Notes: generated by a model not told the origin, from the sequence alone. A DNA stretch of 64,000 nt from Mycolicibacterium sp. (GCA_020637165.1 JACJWN010000003.1:434001-498000); one strand, 5' to 3'; counted from the stretch's first letter, positions 43,386-56,590 are shown. Program-made: numbers and translations.

Positions 43386-44297
43386 ATGGCCCGTCCCCCC
43401 ACGCTGCCGCTACCCGTTGACCTCGATGTCGGCCTGGCATTGAGCCGGCTGCGGGGACGCCTCGGCCAGGGCCTGTTCGCCATGGTCGCCGGACCGGACG
43501 GGCCGGAGAAGCGGGCCCGGATCCACGACACCCCGGGAGCCCGCTGGTTCGCCGAGGACCGCCCGATCCGCCGGGTGCACGCCGACGCGTCGATGTTCGT
43601 GGGTGGGCTGCGGGCCCTGCTGTTGCAGTCCCTGCACCCGCTGGCGATGGCCGGGGTGGCCCAGCACTCCGACTACCGCGGCGATCCGTGGGGCCGGCTG
43701 CAGCGCACCAGCACATTCCTGGCGGTCACCACCTTCGGGACCGCCACCGACGCCCAGCGGGCGGTGGATCGGGTGCGCGGCATCCACCGCCGCGTGCACG
43801 GCGTGGCGCCCGACGGTCGGACCTACCGCGCCGACGATCCGCACCTGCTCGAGTGGGTGCACATCGCCGAAGTGGACAGCTTCTTGCTGGCCCATCGGCT
43901 CTACGGCGCCCAGCCCCTCGATCAGGCCGGCCGCGACGACTACGTCGCCGACACCGCACTGGTGGCCACCGCCCTGGGTGTGCCGGACCCGCCACGTACC
44001 GAAGCCCAGCTGAGGGATCGGATCGAGGCCTACCGCGGTGAACTGCGCAGCACCGAAGCGGCGCGGGAGGCCGCCCGCTTCCTGCTGGTCACTCCCCCGC
44101 TGCCGCTGCTGGCCCGGGCCCCGTACGGGGTGATCGCCGCGACCTCGGTGTCGATGCTGCCCGCCTGGGCCCGGCTGCCACTCCGGCTTCCCTACCTACC
44201 GCCGGTGGAGGCGACGGCGATCCGGCTCGCCGGACAGGTCATGGTCGGAGGCATCCGCTGGGCGCTGTCGGCGAACCGTCCCCCCGAGGGGCCGTAA
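43386..44297 (+). CDS. oxygenase MpaB family (DUF2236) protein
   Basis: A 303-aa protein with the DUF2236 hallmark blocks RRVHADASMFVGGLRALLLQSLHPLAMAGV and HSDYRGDPWGRLQRTSTFLAVTTFGT, where the His and Arg/Lys residues are thought to bind heme as in latex-clearing protein. WVHIAEVDSFLLAH contains another conserved His. These proteins are called oxygenases, but substrates in mycobacteria are mostly undefined. It ends 11 bp before the convergent whiA. Confidence 0.85.
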   Translation: MARPPTLPLPVDLDVGLALSRLRGRLGQGLFAMVAGPDGPEKRARIHDTPGARWFAEDRPIRRVHADASMFVGGLRALLLQSLHPLAMAGVAQHSDYRGDPWGRLQRTSTFLAVTTFGTATDAQRAVDRVRGIHRRVHGVAPDGRTYRADDPHLLEWVHIAEVDSFLLAHRLYGAQPLDQAGRDDYVADTALVATALGVPDPPRTEAQLRDRIEAYRGELRSTEAAREAARFLLVTPPLPLLARAPYGVIAATSVSMLPAWARLPLRLPYLPPVEATAIRLAGQVMVGGIRWALSANRPPEGP

Positions 44298-44308
44298 GGG
44301 TCCCGGTT

Positions 44309-45292
44309 TCAGGTGTCCTCGAGCAGATCCGGCGTCACCGCCGACTCGGTGTCGGGGATGCCGTCCTGCTTGGCCTTGCGGTCGGCCATCGACAGCAGCC
44401 GACGGATACGTCCGGCGACGGCGTCCTTGGTCATCGGCGGATCGGCCAGCCGGCCGAGTTCCTCGAGGGACGCCTGGCGGTGCGCCACCCGCAGTTGTCC
44501 CGCGGCGGAGAGATGATCGGGCACCGTGTCGCCGAGGATTTCCAACGCACGCTCGACCCGGGCCGCGGCGGCCACTGCCGCTCGCGCGGACCGACGCAAG
44601 TTGGCGTCGTCGAAGTTCGCCAGCCGGTTGGCGGTGGCCCGGACCTCGCGCCGCATCCGGCGCTCCTCCCAGACCAGCCGGGTGTCCTGGGCACCCATCC
44701 GGGTGAGCAAGGTGCCGATGGCTTCCCCGTCACGCACCACCACCCGGTCGATCCCCCGGACTTCCCGGGCTTTCGCGCTCACGCCCAGCCGACGGGCCGC
44801 GCCGACCAGAGCGAGCGCGGCCTCCGGGCCGGGGCAGCTCACCTCCAGCGCCGAGGAGCGACCCGGTTCGGTCAGCGAACCGTGGGCCAGGAAAGCGCCG
44901 CGCCACGCCGCCTCGGCATCAGCAACACTGCCTCCGACCACCTGGGCGGGCAACCCTCGCACCGGACGGCCCCGCATGTCCAGCAGACCGGTCTGGCGGG
45001 CCAGGGACTCGCCGTCCTTGGCGACCCGAACCACATACCGGGTGCTCTTGCGGATGCCGCCAGCCGAGATCACATGGATCACCGCGGTGTAGCCGTAGAG
45101 ATCGTGGATGTCCTTGCGCAGACGACGGGCAATGCTGCCCATGTCCACCTCGGCTTCGACCACGGCGCGACCGGAGACGATGTGCAGGCCCCCGGCAAAC
45201 CGGAGCAGGGCCGCCAGCTCGGCCCGGCGCGCGGTGACCGAGCTGACGATGAGACGGCTCAGTTCGTCCTTGACCTCAGCTGTCATCGCCAC
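44309..45292 (-). CDS. whiA: WhiA, DNA-binding regulator
   Basis: A 327-aa protein with an N-terminal LAGLIDADG-like domain ([34 protein letters not shown]) and a C-terminal helix-turn-helix ([12 protein letters not shown]-like region, then [24 protein letters not shown]). WhiA controls division and sporulation genes in actinobacteria. A GTG at 45292 has the better-spaced Shine-Dalgarno (AAGGTG); the ATG at 45286 is an alternative. It closes the uvrC-rapZ-yvcK-whiA operon. Confidence 0.95.
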   Translation of the reverse strand: MAMTAEVKDELSRLIVSSVTARRAELAALLRFAGGLHIVSGRAVVEAEVDMGSIARRLRKDIHDLYGYTAVIHVISAGGIRKSTRYVVRVAKDGESLARQTGLLDMRGRPVRGLPAQVVGGSVADAEAAWRGAFLAHGSLTEPGRSSALEVSCPGPEAALALVGAARRLGVSAKAREVRGIDRVVVRDGEAIGTLLTRMGAQDTRLVWEERRMRREVRATANRLANFDDANLRRSARAAVAAAARVERALEILGDTVPDHLSAAGQLRVAHRQASLEELGRLADPPMTKDAVAGRIRRLLSMADRKAKQDGIPDTESAVTPDLLEDT

Positions 45293-45298
45293 AGGGCG

Positions 45299-46300
45299 TC
45301 ACCTTTCGGATCGTCTCGGCGCGGCCGCGGGCACGGCGGTCGTCGGGGACTCCATCCCCGCCGAGCGCACGGCGGCCAGCGCGGCGGCCAGCTTTGCCGG
45401 GTCGTGCAGCGCTGTGCCCGGTCGCGACACGTCAGCAAACGATACCGAAGCCTCCAGGAAGCCCGCGGTCCGGCGCAGTTGATCGCGCTCACGCTGTGAC
45501 GGCACACAACCCGCGTCCACGATGATGTCATGCACGCTAAAGCCCGGGGCATGCTGGGCCAGCACGTGCAGGTGCCGTTCCGCGGAGAACCCCGCGGTCT
45601 CGCCGGGTTCGGCGGCCAGGTTCAGCACCAGGGCCCTCCGGGCGGTGGTGGACCGCAGGGCGGCGGCCAGACCCGGCACCAGCACATGCGGGATGACGCT
45701 GGTGAACCACGACCCCGGGCCCAAAACCACCAGATCCGCTCCCATCACCGCGTCGACGGCCTGCCGGGTCGCCGGCGGATCGCCGGGCAGCAGTCGCACC
45801 CGCCGAACCTTGCCCGGCGTGGTGGCCACCGCCACCTGCCCGCGGATCACCCGGCTCATTCGCGGGTCGCTCTCCAGACCCGCGACATCGGCCTCGATCT
45901 GCAACGCGATCGGGCACATCGGCAGAACCCTGCCCTTCAGACCCAGGATCCGGCCTAGTTCGTCGAGTGCGGCGACCGGGTCGGCGAGCACCTCGTCGAG
46001 CCCGGCCAGCAGCAGATTGCCGATGGGGTGACCGGCCAGTGCCCCGCTGCCGCCGAAGCGGTGCTGGATGATGGTGGCCCACAACCGGCCGTGCGGGCTG
46101 TCCGATGCCAAGGCCGCCAACGCCATCCGCAGATCCCCCGGTGGCACGATGTCGAGCTCGGACCGCAGCCGACCCGAGGATCCGCCGTCGTCGGCGACGG
46201 TCACCACGGCGGTGACATGGGGTGTGAGCCGGCGAGCGGCCGACAACGTCGCATAGAGGCCGTGTCCGCCGCCGAGGGCGACGATCCTGGGACTGGTCAT
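45299..46300 (-). CDS. yvcK: YvcK/CofD-like protein (GlmR type)
   Basis: A 333-aa Rossmann-type protein: VALGGGHGLYATLSAARRL, VTVADDGGSSGRLRSEL and PGDLRMALAALAS. Homologues (B. subtilis YvcK/GlmR, M. tuberculosis CuvA/Rv1422) bind UDP-sugars and support cell-wall synthesis. It overlaps rapZ by four bases and stops seven bases before whiA. Confidence 0.94.
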   Translation of the reverse strand: MTSPRIVALGGGHGLYATLSAARRLTPHVTAVVTVADDGGSSGRLRSELDIVPPGDLRMALAALASDSPHGRLWATIIQHRFGGSGALAGHPIGNLLLAGLDEVLADPVAALDELGRILGLKGRVLPMCPIALQIEADVAGLESDPRMSRVIRGQVAVATTPGKVRRVRLLPGDPPATRQAVDAVMGADLVVLGPGSWFTSVIPHVLVPGLAAALRSTTARRALVLNLAAEPGETAGFSAERHLHVLAQHAPGFSVHDIIVDAGCVPSQRERDQLRRTAGFLEASVSFADVSRPGTALHDPAKLAAALAAVRSAGMESPTTAVPAAAPRRSER

Positions 46301-47235
46301 TCCCGCCCCAGATCGCGGTGCAGGACCCGGACGGAGAGATGACGGTCGGCGCCCAGCAGTCCGGACAGCGCCTCGGCGATCGCGACGCTGCGGTGCTTAC
46401 CGCCGGTGCAGCCGATGGCCACAGTCATGTACCGCTTGCCCTCACGGATGTAGCCGTCGGCCACCAGCCGGAGCAGTTGGTGGTAGGTCTGCAGAAACTC
46501 CGTGGCGCCCGGCTGGGCCAATACGTAGTCGCGCACCGCCGGCGACTGGCCGGTATGCGGCCGCAATTCGTCCACCCAGTGCGGGTTGGGCAGGAACCGG
46601 ACATCCATCACCATGTCGGAGTCCATCGGCAGGCCGTACTTGAAGCCGAACGACTCGACCGTGACGGCGATCTGGGCGACACTCTCGCCGCCGAAAGCGT
46701 TCTCGATACTTGCCCTGAGCGCGGGTACTGGAAGCGATGAGGTGTCGATGATGAGGTCGGCGGAGGCCCGCACTGGCGCCAGCATCGCGCGTTCGGCGGC
46801 AATCCCCTCGGCAAGTGTCTGGTTGCCCTGCAGCGGATGGCTTCGGCGGTTGTTCTCGTAGCGGCGGATCAGGCTCTCGTCGGAAGCCTCCATGAACAGC
46901 ACCCTCGGGGTGATGTTGCGGGTGGCGAGATCCCTGCGGACCGCGTCGAGGTCGCCGGTGAATCCGCGGGATCGGACGTCCATCACGACCGCCAACTGCG
47001 TGATCCGCGACCCGGCCGCCAGTCCCAGGTCGACCATCCGGGCGATCAGTTCCGGCGGGAGGTTGTCGGCGACGTACCAGCCGAGGTCCTCGAGAACCTT
47101 GGCGGCGGTGCCACGGCCGGCACCGGACAGCCCGGTCACGAGCACCACCTCGATATCCGAGGCCGCGCCGAGACCCTGCCCGGCCGGGTCCTCGCCGAGT
47201 GCACCGGGTTCTGTCATTGCGCCGGGTTCTGTCAT
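46297..47235 (-). CDS. rapZ: RapZ-like nucleotide-binding protein
   Basis: A 312-aa P-loop protein: [78 protein letters not shown] and [16 protein letters not shown]. coli RapZ regulates glucosamine-6-phosphate synthase through sRNA; in actinobacteria the role is unclear. The first ATG (47235) overlaps the uvrC stop, and an 18-bp duplication supplies a second ATG (47217), so the protein begins [12 protein letters not shown]. Confidence 0.93.
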   Translation of the reverse strand: MTEPGAMTEPGALGEDPAGQGLGAASDIEVVLVTGLSGAGRGTAAKVLEDLGWYVADNLPPELIARMVDLGLAAGSRITQLAVVMDVRSRGFTGDLDAVRRDLATRNITPRVLFMEASDESLIRRYENNRRSHPLQGNQTLAEGIAAERAMLAPVRASADLIIDTSSLPVPALRASIENAFGGESVAQIAVTVESFGFKYGLPMDSDMVMDVRFLPNPHWVDELRPHTGQSPAVRDYVLAQPGATEFLQTYHQLLRLVADGYIREGKRYMTVAIGCTGGKHRSVAIAEALSGLLGADRHLSVRVLHRDLGRE

Positions 47236-47238
47236 TGC
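47203..47238. repeat. 18-bp tandem duplication at the rapZ start
   Basis: RCCGGGTTCTGTCATTGC occurs at 47203-47220 and 47221-47238 with one mismatch. Each copy encodes ATG-Thr-Glu-Pro-Gly-Ala on the minus strand. A more diverged copy (CTGGGTTCTGCGAT) sits about 20 bp further, inside the uvrC 3' end. Confidence 0.9.
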
Positions 47239-49319
47239 GCTGTATCCGACCGTTGCGCTGGGTTCTGCGATGAGAGATCTGTCATGGGCGTCTGCACTGC
47301 ATCATCACCCACCTTGTCATCGGGTGCACGCGAACCGGCCCGATCGGTTCGGCACCCGAGGGCGTCCAGTACCGCCTCGGCGGTCGCTGTCCCGATTCCC
47401 GGGACGGCGGTGATCTCCTCGACGCTGGCCTGCCGGATGCGGGCCAGGGAGCCGAAGTGGGTGACCAGGGCCTTGCGCCGGGTCTCGCCGAGCCCCCGGA
47501 CGCTATCCAGCGCCGAGGCGGTCATCCGCTTGGAGCGCTTGCTGCGGTGATGGGCGATGGCGAAACGGTGGGCCTCGTCGCGCACCCGCTGCAGCAGGTA
47601 CAGCCCTTCACTGTTGCGCGGCAGGATCACCGGGTCGGGTTCGCCCGGCACCCACACCTCCTCCAGCCGCTTAGCCAAGCCGACCACGGCGACGTCGGTG
47701 ACACCGAGTTCGTCGAGCACGGACCTGGCTGCGTTCACCTGAGGGGCGCCCCCGTCCACGACATAGAGGTTGGGCGGGTAGGCGAAACGGCGCGGTCGGG
47801 CGCCGGCCGCGGCATCGCCTTCGGGCTGGACACTATCGGGCTGGGCGCTGTCGCGCTGGACACTATCGGGCTGGGCGCTGTCGCGGACGTGGCGCAGGAA
47901 ACGCCGTCGGGTCACCTCCGCAATGGAGGCGACATCGTCGGAATGCCCTTCGCCAGCCGCCTCCCGGATGCCGAAGTGCCGGTAGTCCGATTTGCGCGGC
48001 AGGCCGTCCTCGAACACCACCAGCGAGCCCACGACATCGGTGCCCTGGACATGGCTGATGTCGACGCATTCGATGCGCAGTGGGGCCTCGGCGAGCCCGA
48101 GGGACTCCTGGATGTTCTGCAGCGCAGCCGATCTCGCGGTGAAGTCACCGGCCCGCCGCAGCTTGTGCTGAGCCAGGGCCTCCTCGGCATTGCGATGGAC
48201 GGTTTCGGCCAGGGCCCGTTTGTCACCGCGCTGCGGTACCCGCACCACCACCCGGGAACCGCGCAACCCGGACAGCCACTCGGACAGTTCGTCGACGTCG
48301 GGTGGCAGGCACGGGACGAGGACCTCCCGCGGCACCGGGTTGACGGCTTCGTCGGCGGCGCCGTTCAGTTCCGCCTGCTCGCCGTAGAACTGGGTCAGGA
48401 ACTGTTCCACCAGCGCGCCGTCGGCCGACTCACCGGGTTCAGAAGGCTTTTCCACGACCCAGCCGCGTTGGCCCCGGACCCGACCGCCCCGGACGTGGAA
48501 GACCTGCACGGCGGCCTCGAGGTCGTCGCCGGCGAAGGCCACCACATCGGCGTCGGTGCCGTCGCCGAGCACCACCGCCTGCTTCTCAAGAGCCCGCTTG
48601 AGGGCACCGAGATCGTCACGCAACCGGGCGGCGCGCTCGAAGTCGAGTTGCTCAGCGGCGGAATTCATCTGACGTTCCAGGTCGCGGGCGAAACGGTCGG
48701 TCCGACCGGACAGGAAGTCGCAGAAGTTCGCCACGATGCGGCGGTGCTCCTCGGCGCTGACCCGGCCGACGCACGGGGCCGAGCATTTGTCGATGTAGCC
48801 GAGTAGGCACGGCCGCTCGATCTGACTGTGCCGCTTGAACACTCCGGCAGAGCAGGTTCGGGCCGGGAACACCCGGGTGAGCAGGTCGAGGGTCTCGCGG
48901 ATGGCCCAGGCGTGGGAGTAGGGGCCGAAGTAGCGGACCCCCTTGCGGCGCGGTCCCCGGTAGACCATCAGCCGGGGGTATTCCTCGTTGAGGGTGACGG
49001 CCAGCACCGGATAGGACTTGTCGTCGCGATAGCGGACGTTGAACCGCGGGTCGAACTCCTTGATCCAGTTGTATTCGAGTTGCAGGGCTTCCACCTCGGT
49101 GGTCACCACGGTCCACTCGACCTTGGCCGCGGTGGTGACCATCTGCCGGGTGCGGGGGTGCAGCCCGGCGATGTCGGCGAAGTAGGACGTCAGGCGGGAA
49201 CGCAGGCTCTTGGCTTTGCCCACGTAGATGACCCGACCATGCGGATCGGAGAAGCGGTAGACCCCGGGCTCGACGGGGATGGACCCGGGCGCCGGTCGGT
49301 ACGTGGCGGGATCGGGCAC
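47232..49319 (-). CDS. uvrC: UvrC, excinuclease ABC subunit C
   Basis: A 695-aa nuclease of nucleotide excision repair. The GTG at 49319 begins [23 protein letters not shown]. Domains: GIY-YIG ([24 protein letters not shown]), Cys-containing region ([11 protein letters not shown]), UVR motif ([22 protein letters not shown]), RNase-H-like nuclease ([35 protein letters not shown]) and C-terminal helix-hairpin-helix ([20 protein letters not shown]). It is about 50 aa longer than M. tuberculosis UvrC (646 aa as I recall), partly from a DSxQx repeat near residues 479-498 and a longer tail. First gene of the uvrC-rapZ-yvcK-whiA operon. Confidence 0.95.
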   Translation of the reverse strand: MPDPATYRPAPGSIPVEPGVYRFSDPHGRVIYVGKAKSLRSRLTSYFADIAGLHPRTRQMVTTAAKVEWTVVTTEVEALQLEYNWIKEFDPRFNVRYRDDKSYPVLAVTLNEEYPRLMVYRGPRRKGVRYFGPYSHAWAIRETLDLLTRVFPARTCSAGVFKRHSQIERPCLLGYIDKCSAPCVGRVSAEEHRRIVANFCDFLSGRTDRFARDLERQMNSAAEQLDFERAARLRDDLGALKRALEKQAVVLGDGTDADVVAFAGDDLEAAVQVFHVRGGRVRGQRGWVVEKPSEPGESADGALVEQFLTQFYGEQAELNGAADEAVNPVPREVLVPCLPPDVDELSEWLSGLRGSRVVVRVPQRGDKRALAETVHRNAEEALAQHKLRRAGDFTARSAALQNIQESLGLAEAPLRIECVDISHVQGTDVVGSLVVFEDGLPRKSDYRHFGIREAAGEGHSDDVASIAEVTRRRFLRHVRDSAQPDSVQRDSAQPDSVQPEGDAAAGARPRRFAYPPNLYVVDGGAPQVNAARSVLDELGVTDVAVVGLAKRLEEVWVPGEPDPVILPRNSEGLYLLQRVRDEAHRFAIAHHRSKRSKRMTASALDSVRGLGETRRKALVTHFGSLARIRQASVEEITAVPGIGTATAEAVLDALGCRTDRAGSRAPDDKVGDDAVQTPMTDLSSQNPAQRSDTAQ
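47826..47885. repeat. exact 30-bp tandem duplication inside uvrC
   Basis: The 30-bp unit at 47826-47855 is repeated exactly at 47856-47885. Each unit is itself two related 15-mers. In frame they encode four DS(A/V)Q(P/R) pentapeptides in the loop before the DGG nuclease motif. Confidence 0.92.
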
Positions 49320-49378
49320 GGTTCCAAGGCTAGTCACGCCGGGGTCGGCGAGACCACCGTGGTCGACGTCGTACGCGG

Positions 49379-50659
49379 CTAGTTGACCGAGGGCGGCGAC
49401 TGCGGCTGAAACGGTTCGTACCACCACCAGTCGGCCCGCTCGCCCGTCGGCCCCGGACAGGGCGGGACGGCGGGAGGCGGGCCGCTCGGTGGTCGGGCCA
49501 GCGAACCGGGATGCAGACGCCGGCCGTCGCTGTCGGTCACGACCAGCTTGTCGGCCGGCCCGGTGATGGTGATGCCGCCCCTATGGTGAAGGCGGTGGTG
49601 GAAGGGACACACGAGAACCAGGTTGTTCAGATCGGTGACACCGCCGTCTTCCCAGTGCCGGATGTGGTGGGCGTGCAGACCCCGGGTGGCCCCGCACCCG
49701 GGAACCGCGCAGGTGGGGTTTCGGTGTTCGAGCGCCCGGCGCAGCCGTCGGCTGATCGTGCGGGTCGACCGGCCGGAGCCGATGACCTCACCGGCACGCT
49801 CGAACCACACCTGGCAGGTGGCGTCACAGCTCAGATACTGCCGCTCGGACTCAGGTAGCAGCGGGCCGAGATGCAGCGAACCCACCTTCTGGTCCACGTC
49901 CACGTGCACCACCACCGTGGTGTGCTGCCCGTGCGGCCGACGCTGCGCCTCGGCGTCCCACCCGGTCGTCACGAGGCGAAGGAACGCATCGAGGGAGGTC
50001 GGCATTGGGGTATGCCGGCCGGAAGTTCCCTCATCGGGCGTTGGCCCGCTTCCGTTCCGGTCGCTTTTCCACTCCGCGATGAGCGCCTCGCGATGGGACT
50101 GCAGCGCCGCCTCGAACTTCGCCGAGTCGGCGTGGCCCAACCTGATCCGCCAGTGGTCGAAATCGGCATCGGAGGTCTTGCTGATCGCCGGGCGTGGGTC
50201 CGGCGCGGGATCCGGTTCGGGCCGCGGTTCCAACTTGATCGCCGTCCGCAGCTGACTGACCGTTGCCACGCCGGCCAACTCGGCGTAATGCTCGTCAGAT
50301 CCCTCGCCGGCCCGCGAAGCGATCACCCCGATCTGATCCAGCGATAACCGGCCCTCCCGCATCCCCTGGACACAGCGGGGAAAGGACTCCGACCGGTGGG
50401 CCACCGTCGCGATCGCCTCAGCATTACTGCGGGAGGAGCCGGTCTTCCAGGCCACCAATGCCGCCACCGAGCGCGCCCCGGTGTCACCCCAGAGCTCATC
50501 GCGGTCGATCTCGGCCACGAGGTCGACGATGCGCCCGTCGATCGCGTTGCGCTGACCGGTCAGCTCCGACAACTCCTCGAACAGGGCCGCCAAACGCTCC
50601 TTCGGAAGCGCCACACTGCCCTCTGGGGTCACGCCCTGTGAGGTTTCCGTCGCCGACAT
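49379..50659 (-). CDS. DUF222/HNH endonuclease domain protein (13E12 repeat family)
   Basis: A 426-aa protein. The N-terminal DUF222 helical region includes [25 protein letters not shown] and [21 protein letters not shown]. The C-terminal HNH nuclease has [46 protein letters not shown], with the zinc cysteines and catalytic His intact. A Pro-rich tail follows. Such genes are multicopy in mycobacteria and behave like mobile or defence-related elements. It sits between uvrC and the Rv1417-like gene, where M. tuberculosis has other genes. No terminal repeats or target duplications are visible. Confidence 0.9.
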   Translation of the reverse strand: MSATETSQGVTPEGSVALPKERLAALFEELSELTGQRNAIDGRIVDLVAEIDRDELWGDTGARSVAALVAWKTGSSRSNAEAIATVAHRSESFPRCVQGMREGRLSLDQIGVIASRAGEGSDEHYAELAGVATVSQLRTAIKLEPRPEPDPAPDPRPAISKTSDADFDHWRIRLGHADSAKFEAALQSHREALIAEWKSDRNGSGPTPDEGTSGRHTPMPTSLDAFLRLVTTGWDAEAQRRPHGQHTTVVVHVDVDQKVGSLHLGPLLPESERQYLSCDATCQVWFERAGEVIGSGRSTRTISRRLRRALEHRNPTCAVPGCGATRGLHAHHIRHWEDGGVTDLNNLVLVCPFHHRLHHRGGITITGPADKLVVTDSDGRRLHPGSLARPPSGPPPAVPPCPGPTGERADWWWYEPFQPQSPPSVN

Positions 50660-50704
50660 GAGACCAGCATCACACCGGGCACCGACAAATTTCGGACCGG
50701 CCGA

Positions 50705-52898
<2,194 letters not shown>

Positions 52899-53054
52899 CT
52901 GTGTCGCCTGCCTCGAAGTCTGCACACAGTATGAACCACCGGCCGCCGCGGTTTCATCGGCGCTCCCTCAACAGCCGGCAGCGACCTTTCGTCGCCGCCA
53001 GGCCGCGCTACCCTTCGCAGCCCCCGGGGCAAGAGTTTTGCAACGCGGCACGCC

Positions 53055-53663
53055 CTAGCCGGAAAAACCACCGCGGGTCGAGAGCAGCCGTTCCACATAC
53101 TTCGCGATCACGTCCACCTCGAGGTTGACCCGGGCGCCCGGTTCGGCGGCACCCAGTGTGGTCAGGCCCAGCGTAGTCGGGATCAGCGATACCTCGAACC
53201 AGTCATCGCCGACGGCCGACACCGTCAGCGACACCCCGTCGACGGTGATCGAGCCCTTCTCGACCACATAGCGGGACAACTCCGGGGGCATCGAGATCCG
53301 CACCACCTCCCAGTGCTCCGACGGCGTTCGGGAGGTGACCTCGCCGGTGCCGTCGACGTGCCCTTGGACTATGTGCCCGCCCAACCGGCTGTTGAGAGCG
53401 GCCGCGCGCTCCAGGTTGACCGGGCCGCCGACCGCCAGCACCCCGAGGCTGGAGCGATTGAGCGTCTCTGCCATCACGTCGGCGCTGAACCGACCGTCGC
53501 CCAGGACGTCGACCACCGTGAGGCACACCCCGTTGACAGCGATCGAATCACCGTGGCGGGCGTCGGAGGTCACCGTCGGTCCGCGCAGGATCAGCCGCAC
53601 CGAATCCCCCAGGTCGTCGATGCCGACGACCTCGCCCAGTTCCTCCACGATGCCGGTGAACAC
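53055..53663 (-). CDS. ribC: riboflavin synthase alpha chain
   Basis: A 202-aa protein of two similar barrel halves, each with an MFTGIVEELG or GHIVQGHVDGTGEV type motif; SIAVNGVCLTV and SITVDGVSLTV are the paired repeats. It dismutates lumazine to riboflavin. The GTG at 53663 gives the invariant MFTGIVEE start. It lies five bases after the acetyltransferase stop, so the two share a transcript. Confidence 0.95.
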   Translation of the reverse strand: MFTGIVEELGEVVGIDDLGDSVRLILRGPTVTSDARHGDSIAVNGVCLTVVDVLGDGRFSADVMAETLNRSSLGVLAVGGPVNLERAAALNSRLGGHIVQGHVDGTGEVTSRTPSEHWEVVRISMPPELSRYVVEKGSITVDGVSLTVSAVGDDWFEVSLIPTTLGLTTLGAAEPGARVNLEVDVIAKYVERLLSTRGGFSG

Positions 53664-53668
53664 GGTGC

Positions 53669-54154
53669 CTAATCTAGCGACTTCTCGCCGTGGAACGCCG
53701 CGGCCGGATTGTCGTTGAAGTTCCCCACCCGCCGGTAGCCGGCGGCCTCGTAGAACGCAATGGCGTGCGGCTGACGCGAACCGGTGTCCAGGCGGACGAC
53801 CCGATAGCCCAGCGAGCGTGCGGCATCCTCCAGGGCCGACAGCAGTGCGCGGGCCACACCCATCCGACGCGCCGCCGGCACCACATACATGCGCTTGATC
53901 TCGCAGGTCCCGTCCGGCAGCCGTTTGAGGCCTCCCCCACACACCGGTGTCCCGCCCCGGTAACCCACCAGGTAGGTCCCACCCGGCGGCGCCAGCTCGG
54001 CCGGCCCGGCCTTGGGCATATCGGGGGCCTCGAGGTCCAGGCCGTCATACAGAACGGCCATCTCGGCGACCATGGACGCAACCATGTCGGCGGCATCGCC
54101 GGTGCCCGCCGGCACCGGCCGGAACTCCAGGTCGCCTTCCATGCCAACACTCAT
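53669..54154 (-). CDS. GNAT family N-acetyltransferase
   Basis: A 161-aa acetyltransferase. The acetyl-CoA-binding motif A appears as EIKRMYVVPAARRMGVARALLSALEDAARSLGYRVVRLDTG, followed by AIAFYEAAGYRRVGNF. The substrate is unknown. ATG at 54154 (an alternative at 54142). It is transcribed with ribC and diverges from lprG across 75 bp. Confidence 0.88.
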   Translation of the reverse strand: MSVGMEGDLEFRPVPAGTGDAADMVASMVAEMAVLYDGLDLEAPDMPKAGPAELAPPGGTYLVGYRGGTPVCGGGLKRLPDGTCEIKRMYVVPAARRMGVARALLSALEDAARSLGYRVVRLDTGSRQPHAIAFYEAAGYRRVGNFNDNPAAAFHGEKSLD

Positions 54155-54229
54155 ACCGACCCGTCGGCCACGACACAAGACCGGCCTCGCCACCGGAGTG
54201 CGCCCGCCGGCACCTACTACGATGCTGCT

Positions 54230-54934
54230 ATGCCGACGTTCCGCCGTCTCTTTGTCATGCTTGCTGCGCTGCTCGCCGCCGCTCTGCTCACCTCGGGGCT
54301 GGTCTCGGGCTGCTCGAAGAAGCCGTCCGAACCGCTGCCCGAGGCGGCCGGCCTGATCGAGCAGTCGATCGAGTCCACCAAGAATCTCAAGAGCGCCCAC
54401 CTGGAGATCGCCGTCAACGGCAAGATCGATGGTCTGCCGGTCAAGACGCTCTCCGGCGACCTGACCAACGTGCCGAGTGTCGCGATCAAGGGCAGCTCCA
54501 CGATCTCAATGGGCGGCTCGGACGTCGACATCGAACTGGTGGTGCTCGACGGAACGCTCTACGCCGCGCTCACCCCCAACAGCTGGCTGGATATGGGCCC
54601 GGCCGTCGAGGTGTACGACCCCTCGGTGATCCTCAACCCGGACACCGGGCTGGCCAACATGCTCGCCAGCGTCACCGACGCCAAGTCCGTGAGCTTCGAG
54701 ACGATCGGCGGGGTACAGACGGTGAAGATCACCGGCAAGGTCGCTGCCGACGCCGTCAACAAGCTGATCCCCCAGATCAAGGCCGGCGGCGAGTTGCCCG
54801 CCACGGTGTGGATCGAGAAGGACGCCCCCCATCAGCTGGTCCAGGCCCAGGTCGACCAGAGCGAGGGCAACAACGTGATGCTGACGCTGTCCGATTGGGA
54901 TAAGCCGGTCACCGTCACCAAGCCCGCGGTGTGA
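54230..54934 (+). CDS. lprG: LprG-like lipoprotein
   Basis: A 234-aa lipoprotein. The signal peptide ends in the lipobox LVSGC, giving lipid-modified C28. The mature domain ([24 protein letters not shown]...[23 protein letters not shown]) is the LprG/LppX fold, with a pocket for triacylated lipids. With P55 it exports triacylglycerols and supports surface lipoarabinomannan display in mycobacteria. Its stop overlaps the P55 start, confirming the pair. Confidence 0.94.
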   Translation: MPTFRRLFVMLAALLAAALLTSGLVSGCSKKPSEPLPEAAGLIEQSIESTKNLKSAHLEIAVNGKIDGLPVKTLSGDLTNVPSVAIKGSSTISMGGSDVDIELVVLDGTLYAALTPNSWLDMGPAVEVYDPSVILNPDTGLANMLASVTDAKSVSFETIGGVQTVKITGKVAADAVNKLIPQIKAGGELPATVWIEKDAPHQLVQAQVDQSEGNNVMLTLSDWDKPVTVTKPAV

Positions 54935-56484
54935 TGCGGGGCGCGCCAGCCATCGAGGCGATGAGAAGCTCCGGGCGCAACCGGCGGATCGCGATCGGCG
55001 CCGGCAGCCTCGCTGTGCTGCTCGGGGCGCTGGACACCTATGTCGTCGTCACGATCATGGTCGACATCATGCGTGACATCGGCATCCCGATTAACAAGAT
55101 CCAGCAGGTCACGCCGATCATCACCTGGTATCTGCTGGGCTACATCGCGGCGATGCCCCTGCTGGGACGGTTGTCCGACCGGTTCGGCCGCAAGCTGGTG
55201 CTGCAGCTGAGCCTGGCTGGATTCGCGTTGGGCTCGGTGCTGACCGCGTTGTCCCACGACCTCACCACGATGGTGATCGGCCGGCTGGTCCAGGGCATGG
55301 CGAGCGGGGCGCTGTTGCCGGTGACGCTCGCGCTGGCCGCGGACCTGTGGTCGGCGCGCAACCGGGCCGCCGTTCTGGGTGGGATTGGTGCCGCCCAGGA
55401 ACTGGGCAGCGTGCTGGGGCCGCTGTACGGCATCGGCATCGTCTGGTTGCTCAGCAGTTGGCGGGACGTCTTCTGGATCAACGTCCCACTGACGGTGATC
55501 GCCATGGTGCTGATCCACTTCAGCCTGCCCTCCCACGAACGCAGCGCGGAACCCGAACGCGTCGACGTGGTCGGTGGGGTGCTCCTGGCGGTGGCGCTGG
55601 GGCTGGCGGTTCAGGGCCTGTACAACCCGGCACCCGACGGCAAACAGATCCTGCCGAGTTACGGACCGCCCCTGGTGATCGGCGCGGTGGTCGTCGCGAT
55701 CGCCTTCGTCGTCTGGGAGCGATTCGCCCGCACCCGGCTGATCGAACCGGAGGGAGTACGGGTCGTTCCGTTCCTGTCGTCGCTGGGCACCTCCATGTGC
55801 GCCGGAGCCGCGCTCATGGTGACCCTGGTCAACGTTGAACTGTTCGGCCAGGGAGTATTGGGCAAGGACCAGACCGGCGCGGCGTTCCTGCTGCTGCACT
55901 TCCTGGTAGCGCTGCCGATCGGGGCCCTGGCCGGCGGCTGGCTGGCCACCCGAGTCGGTGACCGGGCCGTCGCCGTGGCCGGAATGCTCGTCGCCGGTTT
56001 CGCCTATTGGCTGGTGTCCAAGTGGGGCCTGGACGTCATGTCGGCCCGGCACCACATCGGACCGGTCTCACTGCCGGCCTTCGACACCGACCTTGCGCTG
56101 GCCGGCATCGGCCTGGGCCTGGTGATCGGACCGTTGACCTCAGCCGCACTCCGGGTGGTACCGGCTGCCCAGCACGGCATCGCCTCCTCGCTGGTGGTGG
56201 TGGCCCGGATGACTGGCATGCTGATCGGTGTCGCGGCACTGACCGCGTGGGGCCTGTACCGGTTCAACCAGATATTGGCGACACTGCCCACCACCCAGGC
56301 CGACAGCCTGGCCGCCAAGGTCGCCGCCGAGGCCCAGCGATACCGCACCGCTTTCGCCATGCAGTACGGGTCCATCTTCTTCATCACCACGATCGTGTGC
56401 CTGGCAGGGGCGGTGATCGCCCTGTTCATCGGCGGCCGCAACGCCCGCGCCGAGGATGTCGAGGAGTTGGCGACCGCATCCTGA
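54931..56484 (+). CDS. p55: P55-like major facilitator superfamily transporter
   Basis: A 517-aa MFS exporter with about 14 spans. It has [18 protein letters not shown] in the first span, and motif [14 protein letters not shown] with the conserved Asp and Arg. A longer periplasmic stretch between late spans ([14 protein letters not shown]) is typical. It works with LprG in lipid and drug efflux. The GTG at 54931 overlaps the lprG stop (GTGA). Confidence 0.93.
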   Translation: MMRGAPAIEAMRSSGRNRRIAIGAGSLAVLLGALDTYVVVTIMVDIMRDIGIPINKIQQVTPIITWYLLGYIAAMPLLGRLSDRFGRKLVLQLSLAGFALGSVLTALSHDLTTMVIGRLVQGMASGALLPVTLALAADLWSARNRAAVLGGIGAAQELGSVLGPLYGIGIVWLLSSWRDVFWINVPLTVIAMVLIHFSLPSHERSAEPERVDVVGGVLLAVALGLAVQGLYNPAPDGKQILPSYGPPLVIGAVVVAIAFVVWERFARTRLIEPEGVRVVPFLSSLGTSMCAGAALMVTLVNVELFGQGVLGKDQTGAAFLLLHFLVALPIGALAGGWLATRVGDRAVAVAGMLVAGFAYWLVSKWGLDVMSARHHIGPVSLPAFDTDLALAGIGLGLVIGPLTSAALRVVPAAQHGIASSLVVVARMTGMLIGVAALTAWGLYRFNQILATLPTTQADSLAAKVAAEAQRYRTAFAMQYGSIFFITTIVCLAGAVIALFIGGRNARAEDVEELATAS

Positions 56485-56590
56485 TCCCGACTCGCGTTAC
56501 CAGTCCAACGGCGCCGCTGCGCCAAATTGAGGGAAGCCTTCGCCGAGTGGACATACGGGTCGGTACCCTCTCCCCCATGCAGGTAACGAC

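Noticed and set aside
49379-50659. Insertion sequence
   Set aside because: HNH/DUF222 protein but no transposase and no terminal inverted repeats or target duplications visible.
52899-53054. Possible FMN riboswitch before ribBA
   Set aside because: The 156-bp gap lacks the conserved RFN-element core sequences and suitable helices by eye.
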